A DNA stretch of 64,000 bases from Eriocheir sinensis (taxonomy: Eukaryota > Arthropoda > Malacostraca > Decapoda > Varunidae): positions 5,193,874 through 5,257,873 of the forward strand of contig NC_066522.1 in assembly GCF_024679095.1 (NCBI RefSeq), read 5' to 3'. Each line of letters starts with the position of its first letter. The stretch's first letter is position 1. The position numbers and the translations under genes are program-made. This document shows positions 54,961-64,000 of this stretch, piece by piece. The notes under the pieces were generated by a model. The model had not been told where the DNA came from. It saw nothing but the letters and a program-made list of their open reading frames with translations, and ran no database searches.

Positions 54961-55784
54961 ATAAGTGATACTATTTTTATTATAAATGTAGTTAATCATT
55001 CTCGTTGTGTATTTATTGATAAACGAGACAAAATAAATGATTATTGGAAGTTTATCCTCATTAAATATATTTCTTACATGAAAGCCTTGCAAAATAAAAC
55101 AGAATTGAACATTTTAAGAAATTATATTTATATAACAATATTTGCTAGGTATCTTTAGGGTGTATCAGTGTCATCATTGACGAAATTTGTTAAGAAATAT
55201 TTCAGGATGTTTAGCAACTTGACAGAAACCATCGCAATACTTGGACAATCAGGTAACATCCACTGTTTGGGTATCCGTGTGGATCACTTGCTTCCGCTTT
55301 CATCATGTTATACTCAGCCCTCAATTGACTGCTGGTTGTTGTGTGGGGTGGACTAAGACCTTGGATAGACGCCTGCCGCTACCAGGAGGGTGGGCAAATG
55401 AAAGGTGATGGCGCTTTAAAAGGCCAGGAGTTTAGGGCGGAGTGTGACACTATGGGAGCGGAAGCCAGTGACCCTCATGGAGATCAAACAATGGATGCTA
55501 CGGTTTCTATCGTGATGGTAAACGCCCTATTTTTGTTATTTCGTCGAAGGCGAGACTGATACACTCGAAGCAGGTAGTCAGCAAATACTACAATATAAAT
55601 AGATTTTTAAAAAAGTCCAATTCTACTTTATTTTGCAGGGCTGTCATGCAAGAAAGATTGATTATTAATGAGGAGAAGATTCTAACAGGCATTTACTTAG
55701 TGTCTCGTTTACGCAATAAATAAAACAATGAGAATGATCAGCTACATTTTTATTAACAGTAATATCACTTATTGTATTGAAGTG
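54961..55784. other. Intron, nothing recognised
   Basis: AT-rich; short open frames without any recognised domain. Confidence 0.4.
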
Positions 55785-55915
55785 TAATTGTTACAAGTCC
55801 CGGAGAAACACAGGAAATTTACAGTAATTGAAAGAATAGTTCAAGCTTCTTGGCCACAAAGACGTATTCGGTGGTGACATCTGGTAAGGATAAATATATC
55901 CTATTCGGGAAGATG
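55785..55915 (-). mobile_element. SINE family C fragment, reverse strand
   Basis: 'ttgaaagaatagttcaagct' and 'caaagacgtattcggtggtg' are the reverse complement of the 3' part of the copy at 54626-54960. Confidence 0.65.
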
Positions 55916-56024
55916 CTTGCTTGCGATGACGAGTCCAGTTCGTGATCAGACCGTGGTGAATTACATACACACACATGGGGGCGCACACATGTATAGATGT
56001 GGGCGCGCACACACACACATACAC

Positions 56025-56030
56025 AAGCAT

Positions 56031-56073
<43 letters not shown>
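56025..56073. repeat. (CA)n microsatellite
   Basis: CA run of about 40-48 bp before the minisatellite. Confidence 0.9.
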
Positions 56074-56075
<2 letters not shown>

Positions 56076-56163
56076 GGCAGGCGGGTCACAACCCCTGCCT
56101 GACATCCGGTACCAATTCGATTACTACTCGGGGCAGGGATGACATTTACCTTTACACCCACGT

Positions 56164-58037
56164 AAATGTTGTACACCTACGTGCACGACACATTCCCAAA
56201 CACTCAGTACATGTTGTACACCTACATGCATAACACATTGCTACACACCCAGTACATGTTGCTCACCTACGTGCACGACACATTCCCAAACACTCAGTAC
56301 ATGTTGCTCACCTACGTGCACGACACATTCCCAAACACTCAGTACATGTTGCACACCTACGTGCACGACACATTCCCAAACACTCAGTACATGTTGCTCA
56401 CCTACGTGCACGACACATTCCCAAACACTTAGTACATGTTGCTCACCTACGAGCACGACACATTCCCAAACACTCAGTACATGTTGTACACCTACATGCA
56501 TAACACATTGCTACACACCCAGTACATGTTGCTCACCTACGTGCACGACACATTCCCAAACACTCAGTACATGTTGCTCACCTACGTGCACGACACATTC
56601 CCAAACACTCAGTACATGTTGCTCACCTACGTGCACGACACATTCCCAAACACTTAGTACATGTTGCACACCTACGAGCACGACACATTCCCAAACACTC
56701 AGTACATGTTGCACACCTACGTGCACGACACATTCCCAAAGACCCAGTACATGTTGCTCACCTATGTGCACGACACATTCCCAAACACTCAGTACATGTT
56801 GCACACCTACGAGCACGACACATTCCCAAACACTCAGTACATGTTGTACACCTACGTGCACGACACATTCCCAAACACTCAGTACATGTTGCACACCTAC
56901 GTGCACGACACATTCCCAAACACTCAGTACATGTTGCACACCTACGTGCACGACACATTCCCAAACACTCAGTACATGTTGCTCACCTACGAGCACGACA
57001 CATTCCCAAAGACCCAGTACATGTTGCACACCTACGTGCACGACACATTCCCAAACACTCAGTACATGTTGCACACCTACGTGCACGACACATTCCCAAA
57101 CACTCAGTACATGTTGTACACCTACGAGCACGACACATTCCCAAACACTCAGTACATGTTGCTCACCTACGAGCACGACACATTCCCAAAGACCCAGTAC
57201 ATGTTGCTCACCTACGAGCACGACACATTCCCAAAGACCCAGTACATGTTGCACACCTACGTGCACGACACATTCCCAAACACTCAGTACATGTTGTACA
57301 CCTACGTGCACGACACATTCCCAAACACTCAGTACATGTTGTACACCTACGTGCACGACACATTCCCAAACACTCAGTACATGTTGCACACCTACGTGCA
57401 CGACACATTCCCAAACACTCAGTACATGTTGTACATCTACGTGCACGACACATTCCCAAACACTCAGTACATGTTGTACACCTACATGCACGACACATTC
57501 CCAAACACTCAGTACATGTTGTACACCTACGTGCACGACACATTCCCAAACACTCAGTACATGTTGTACACCTACGTGCACGACACATTCCCAAACACTC
57601 AGTACATGTTGCACACCTACGTGCACGACACATTCCCAAACATTCAGTACATGCTGTACATCTACGTGCACGACACATTCCCAAACACTCAGTACATGTT
57701 TGCACGACACATTCCCAAACACTCAGTACATGTTGTACACCTACGTGCACGACACATTCCCAAACACTCAGTACATGTTGTACACCTACGTGCACGACAC
57801 ATTCCCAAACACTCAGTACATGTTGTACACCTACGTGCACGACACATTCCCAAACACTCAGTACATGTTGTACACCTACGTGCACGACACATTCCCAAAC
57901 ACTCAGTACATGTTGCTCACCTACGTGCACGACACATTCCCAAACACTCAGTACATGTTGCTCACCTACGTGCACGACACATTCCCAAACACTCAGTACA
58001 TGTACATGTTGCACACCTACGTGCACGACACATTCCC
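56164..58037. repeat. 45-bp minisatellite, about 42 units
   Basis: Unit: 'gtacatgttgcacacctacg', 'tgcacgacacattcccaaac', 'actca'. Variants occur at fixed places: ttgCAC/ttgTAC/ttgCTC, cGTGcac/cGAGcac and AACACTcag/AGACCCag. Since 45 is a multiple of 3, several frames stay open on both strands (over 500 codons on +, about 400 on -), giving 15-residue protein repeats. A six-unit (270-bp) block seems repeated near the left end. One short unit at about 57693 shifts the frame. Confidence 0.95.
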
Positions 58038-58040
58038 ACA

Positions 58041-58241
58041 GATGTTGGTCACAAGCGTGTTGGAGGTACACTGTCTCACATATGGCATACACCTGTTCCA
58101 GTTGGCCACAGGTGGGGCGGAGGTACATGTAGTATCAAACACATATGGCACATACCTGTACCCGTTCGCCACAGGTGGGGTATAGGTGCATGTATTATCA
58201 CACACCTGTACCTGTTTGCCACAGGAGGGGGGTAGAGGTAC
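58041..58241. repeat. Array copied from the TM-exon splice acceptor
   Basis: Three units of about 60-70 bp: 'cacacctgttccagttggcc|acaggtgggg', 'acatacctgtacccgttcgc|cacaggtggg' and 'cacctgtacctgtttgcc|acaggagggg'. They match the acceptor of exon 18 (catacctgtccccgttggtc, then ACAG|GAGGGG). The array would join the copy beside the exon at 61766 if the transposon at 58242-61761 were absent. Confidence 0.8.
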
Positions 58242-59233
58242 TGTCGACGATAGAGTAGTGTCACGGTTTTCAGAATGTTTAGCCTGGTGGCGGTATCTGG
58301 CAACTATACCACGGTGGCGCATTCACTGGTCATGTTAGTGACGCGTATCAGTGTGTACAGTGTGTGTGTGACCGTGAAATTATAATATTGTATAATATTA
58401 TATTATATTATAATATAATGTAGTTAGAAATATACCAGACTACATGAATTCAGTTTAGAAATGCGATAATGAATGTCTTCTACATGATGATGATGATGAT
58501 GACGAGGTAAAACATCACGAACAGTCTGACACACTTTTTCATATTAAACTTTGAAAATACCGTGTGCAATGCTGTCCTTCACAGAGGCAGGCAGTGACTA
58601 ATGCTCCTTACCATCAAACAGCAAATAGGCTTGAGTGCCTGCAGACATAAGGGCTTTAATAGAATACCGCTGCTCCAGCGTCGTTTCACTTCTGCGCTCC
58701 ATGGCCACGCCGTCAAAGCCCGCGGTCGACGACGCCATCATGTGAACGTTTATAGCTTATTATTACGTATATTTTTTTTAATAAAGAACAAGATCTTGGC
58801 TGTCAGGGTTTTATTTTCTAAGTTAAAAGGCATAACAATCTCCCTTAATAAGTGCAGTATATTTTTAAATGTATCATAGTTTGATACAGGGTTGGCAAAA
58901 ACCAATGTTTTTTTTTAAGCCAAAAACCGTTTTTTTTTTGGTTTAAACCAGTTCTTTTTGGTTTAAACCATGTTTTTTTTTTGGTTTAAACCACATATTT
59001 TTTTTTTCAGTATTTTTATTCCAGTAATTCTATCCGTATATACATATATGAGTTTGAAAAGGAATTATAGATAGATTTAGAGATGGATTTAGCAAAATAT
59101 TCATTTGATCTTCATACAATCTGTAAAAGAGGCAAAATGCAGCTTCTCTAACATGCTTTTTAATTGCAATGTTAAAGAGTAGTAAAACATGAATGACCTC
59201 TTCTAATTTTCCAGTAGCATGCTACAAAAACAG

Positions 59234-59277
<44 letters not shown>

Positions 59278-59279
59278 AG

Positions 59280-61063
<1,784 letters not shown>

Positions 61064-61134
61064 CACAATACCTGATGAAACTAAAAAAGATTCACAAAAA
61101 ACACTGGTTTTATTGATGGGTTTTTGGTTTAAAC

Positions 61135-61293
61135 CAGGGGTGTCAAACTCATGGCCCGCGGGATAGTCATAAATGGCCCGCGGTATTACGGTAACTTCAA
61201 TCTTGTCAATGTATTTTCTACCCTTGTTGGCCCCCATGACGGCACTTCAGAGTATGAATTGGCCCTCGAAGGGTTTTGAGTTTGACACCCCTG
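61135..61293. mobile_element. hAT MITE, 159 bp, innermost of the nest
   Basis: Terminal repeats CAGGGGTGTCAAACTCATGG and GAGTTTGACACCCCTG, the widespread hAT 'CAGGGGTGTCAAACTC' end. A perfect 8-bp target duplication GTTTAAAC lies at 61127-61134 and 61294-61301, inside one of the host element's own palindromes. Confidence 0.92.
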
Positions 61294-61765
61294 GTTTAAA
61301 CCGCCAACCCTGCTGTACATATTTAAAATCTTACATATAGTTAAAACCACAATACTGATGAAACTAACAAAGATACACACACACAAAAAAAAAAATGGTT
61401 TTATTAGTTGGTTTAAACCACTGGTTTTTTCTATTGGTTTAAACTATTTGGTTTAAACCGCCAACCTTGGTTTGATAAACAACTTAGAATTGATCTAGAC
61501 TAAATTTGAACGAAACTAAAAGCTCGTGTCAAAATGTAGCGACAGAGCCTAAAGAAAAAATATTTATTAAGCGTTAGCGACGGGCACTTTTGATAAATAT
61601 CTATCTTAAAATTATATAGAGTGCACCTGTGACCACCGATCACCACAACAGTACGATTTCGATAGGATATAATAATTTTCATGTCGCGTGGAGGGGCTGC
61701 CAGATGTCGCTTTCTGAACAAAACTTACTGGACAGTGTGACACTACTCTCTATAGCCGACTGTAC

Positions 61766-61892
61766 ATGCATCATACACACATGACACATACCTACACATG
61801 TATCACACACATACATACCTGTCCCCGTTGACGAGTGGTGATGCATATACTATCGCCCACACATTACACATACCTGTCCCCGTTGGTCACAG
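61766..61892. repeat. Acceptor-derived array, part next to exon 18
   Basis: Two further diverged units: 'catacctgtccccgttgacg' near 61815 and 'catacctgtccccgttggtc' ending in the true acceptor CACAG at 61892. Confidence 0.7.
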
Positions 61893-62060
61893 GAGGGGTG
61901 GAGGAGGCGGCGGTGGGCAGCAGCGTGAGCGGCCGGCAGCCCCGAGTGTCGCGCCTCATCATGCTCCTCATCTGCCTCACCGCCACGGCGCTCTTCGTCC
62001 TCAACATCTCCATCATCGTCTGCTTCCTGAAACGTCGAGCGATGAAAAGGAACGTTTCCG
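61893..62060 (+). CDS. Nephrin-like protein, transmembrane exon
   Basis: Reads GVEEAAVGSSVSGRQPRVSR as the outer stem, then LIMLLICLTATALFVLNISI with IVCF as one membrane helix, followed by the basic stop-transfer LKRRAMKRNVS. This fits a type I membrane protein with the Ig/FN3 part outside. The acceptor is GGTCACAG|GA and the donor TTCCG|GTGAGT, phase 1 on both sides, in frame with the FN3 exon. A long (GT)n array starts about 20 bases after the donor. The acceptor region was copied into the tandem array upstream. Confidence 0.93.
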
Positions 62061-62073
62061 GTGAGTAATTATT

Positions 62074-62298
<225 letters not shown>

Positions 62299-63094
62299 GT
62301 TTTTTTTTTTCTTACAACAAAGGAGGCAGCTCAAGGGCACACAAAAAAAGAAAACAATAATAAAAAAAAAGCCCGCTACTCGCTACTCCTAAAAAAGAAA
62401 CAAAAGAGGTGGCCGAAAGCAAGGTCAAATACGAGAGGAGAGATGTCCTAATACCCTCCTCTTGAAAGAGTTCAAGTCGTAGGCAGGAGGAAATACAGAT
62501 AAAGGAAGATTGTTCCAGAGTTTACCAGCGTGAGGGATGAAAGAGTGAAGATGCTGGTTAACTCTTGCATAAGGGGTTTGGACAGTATAGGGATGAGCAT
62601 GAGTAGAAAGTCGAGTGCAGCGGGGCCGCGGGAGGGGGGGAGGCATGCAGTTAGCAAGTTCAGAAGAGCAGTCAGCGTGGAAATATCGATAGAAGATAGA
62701 AAAAGAGGCAACATTGTGGCGGAATTTAAGAAGTAGAAGACTATCAGTATGAGGAGGAGAGCTGATGAGACGAAGAGCCTTAGCCTCCACTCTGTTCAGA
62801 AGAGCTGTGTGAGTGGAGCCCCCCCCACACATAAGATGCATACTCCATACGAGGGCGGACAAGGCCCCTGTATATGGACAGCAACTGTGCGGGGGAGAAG
62901 AACTGGCGGAGACGGTACAGAACGTCCAGCCTCGAGGAAGCTGATTTAGTAAGAGATGAGATATGAAGTTTCCAGTTGAGATTTTGAGTTAAGGATAGAC
63001 CGAGGATGTTTAGTGTTGAGGAAGGTGATAGCTGGGTGTTGTCAAAGAATAGGGGATAGTTGTTTGGAAGATTGTGTCGAGTGGATAGGTGGAG
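62299..63094 (-). mobile_element. Jockey-like LINE, 5'-truncated (J5)
   Basis: Minus-strand 3' end of the family: poly(T) at 62300-62311, then the C-terminal coding part with GGGSTHTALLNRVEAKALRL, LTACLPP-type and [20 protein letters not shown] segments. It is inserted in the GT array: AATGTGTGT occurs at its left (about 62288) and right (63095), a likely target duplication. Confidence 0.85.
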
Positions 63095-63107
63095 AATGTG
63101 TGTGTAA

Positions 63108-63176
<69 letters not shown>
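63095..63176. repeat. (GT)n array, right part
   Basis: Continues the array of 62079-62298, including the same 'gtaaatgtgt' interruption. Confidence 0.93.
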
Positions 63177-63178
<2 letters not shown>

Positions 63179-63367
63179 GGGAATGAGACAAAATAATTAA
63201 CCTGTGGGGTTCGGGGGTTGGACACTTCAAATCATTCCCAGTGATCTTCACTTCACACAGTGTGAAACACGTACGGCTGTGTCAAAGGAACTCCGTTTAA
63301 TCTAACTCTTAAGTACAAAGTTCAAACCTGCGAACCGTGCCTGCAGGAGTACTGCTTCTTATTACAG
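63177..63367. other. Intron end with two possible acceptors
   Basis: Besides the acceptor at 63367 (cttcttattacag), a second in-frame one lies at 63346 (gtgcctgcag). Confidence 0.55.
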
Positions 63368-63483
63368 CTTCGTCGAGCAAGACCACGGCTCTGGAGGTGT
63401 ACACGCCCACATCTGGAACGTTGCCTCAGGGCGACGAGTTTCCCCTTACGTCTCTGAACGATGGTCCGCCGCCGGAGTACCAG
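63368..63483 (+). CDS. Nephrin-like protein, first cytoplasmic exon
   Basis: Reads SSSKTTALEVYTPTSGTLPQ, then GDEFPLTSLNDGPPPEYQ. Polar, proline-containing and with two tyrosines (EVYTP, PPEYQ), as expected for a cytoplasmic tail that recruits SH2 or SH3 adaptors in nephrins; the actual partners cannot be read from sequence. Phase 1 entry completes the codon from the TM exon; it leaves in phase 0 at CCAG|GTAACT. Using the acceptor at 63346 would add seven residues (GVLLLIT). Confidence 0.8.
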
Positions 63484-63836
63484 GTAACTCTTTACTTGCG
63501 CCAGGTATATGATATGTCAGGCCCTTGAGTGCATTGGGACACTGAGCCAATTAGTGACAATACTTAGCATTACTTTAAAGTCATAACTACTTGGACGGAC
63601 AAGGGGTAAAATTTTTACTACCCATTTCTAATATTATAAAATTATAAATATGGAAAAATATCGTTCACAACATTGTTGTTTCATTAATTACATAACATTC
63701 ATATGCCGCTTCTTAAAACTTTGTTTTATCAGCGAGCTGAAGCAACTTTGAAAGGTTTTACTCTTTTCCTACTCTCTTCATCTATATCGCAGACTTTGCG
63801 AGCGAAATAATGGAATATACGCAATCCATCTTTCAG
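63484..63836. other. Intron, nothing recognised
   Basis: AT-rich, ending in ccatctttcag. Confidence 0.5.
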
Positions 63837-63983
63837 TCCATTGAGAGTCAGACGCGGGTGGAGGAGAGCGAGCACGCCTGCCTCATCACCCCGCACACCG
63901 CCTCTAACACGCCGGAGCCTCTGCCTCCCTTCTCCGGCGCTTCCTCCAGGTCACGGAGCTCCAGTCCCTTGCTGAACGGAGGC
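63837..63983 (+). CDS. Nephrin-like protein, second cytoplasmic exon (end uncertain)
   Basis: Phase 0 reading gives SIESQTRVEESEHACLITPH, then TASNTPEPLPPFSGASSRSR and SSSPLLNGG: serine/proline-rich tail sequence, open to the window end. A consensus donor (GGC|GTGAGT) at 63984 would close the exon in phase 0; otherwise it continues past 64000 as VSGKS. The acceptor ATCTTTCAG is good. No stop codon of the gene lies within the window. Confidence 0.7.
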
Positions 63984-64000
63984 GTGAGTGGCAAAAGTGA

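Noticed and set aside
56164..58037. Possible CRISPR-like array
   Set aside because: Units are directly adjacent without unique spacers, and the DNA is clearly eukaryotic.
56661..58235. Open frame of over 500 codons with 15-residue repeats
   Set aside because: Produced by a 45-bp unit; open frames exist on both strands and in several frames, no splice site joins it to the gene, and it lies between two well-supported exons. Kept as a repeat.

Overview
This window is animal nuclear DNA, most likely from an arthropod and probably a decapod crustacean (inference). Short GC-rich exons with GT/AG splice sites lie in long AT-rich introns packed with (AT)n, (CT)n, (GT)n and (ATT)n arrays, tRNA-derived SINEs, two main kinds of non-LTR retrotransposon and several cut-and-paste DNA transposons. 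I see no prokaryotic signal.

The host content I can support is one gene on the + strand running across the whole window. I rebuilt 20 exons from splice sites, codon phase and immunoglobulin (Ig) motifs. In order they encode five Ig domains, one Ig-like domain that lacks both cysteines, two more Ig domains, one fibronectin type III (FN3) domain, a transmembrane helix and the start of a cytoplasmic tail. This is the nephrin layout (Ig1-6, spacer, Ig7-8, FN3, TM), as in Drosophila sticks-and-stones and hibris. Ig1 and the signal peptide would lie upstream of base 1, and the end of the tail beyond base 64000. About 3.2 kb (5%) of the window is coding. Almost all exon junctions agree in phase; exon 2 needs a tandem AGAG acceptor.

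Layout: 1-19.1 kb holds the two Ig2 exons in repeat-rich introns (SINEs, a split CR1-like LINE, hAT remains, minisatellites and a Jockey-like LINE). 19.1-25.6 kb holds Ig3 and Ig4; the 3' end of the Ig3 exon, splice donor included, has been tandemly amplified and then split by two DNA transposons. 25.9-34.4 kb is mostly LINE and hAT sequence. 34.6-37.9 kb holds Ig5 and Ig6. 38.8-51.4 kb holds CR1, Harbinger and Jockey-like elements around the first half of the cysteine-less domain. 51.5-54.2 kb is a compact cluster for the rest of that domain, Ig7, Ig8 and FN3. 54.2-61.9 kb is an intron with a 45-bp minisatellite of about 42 units, an array copied from the acceptor of the TM exon, and a three-deep transposon nest. 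61.9-64.0 kb holds the TM and first cytoplasmic exons.

No clearly new multi-gene system is present. The most unusual observations are two intronic tandem arrays seeded by exon boundaries (one donor-derived, one acceptor-derived), both later broken by transposons, and the paired loss of both cysteines in the nephrin spacer domain.
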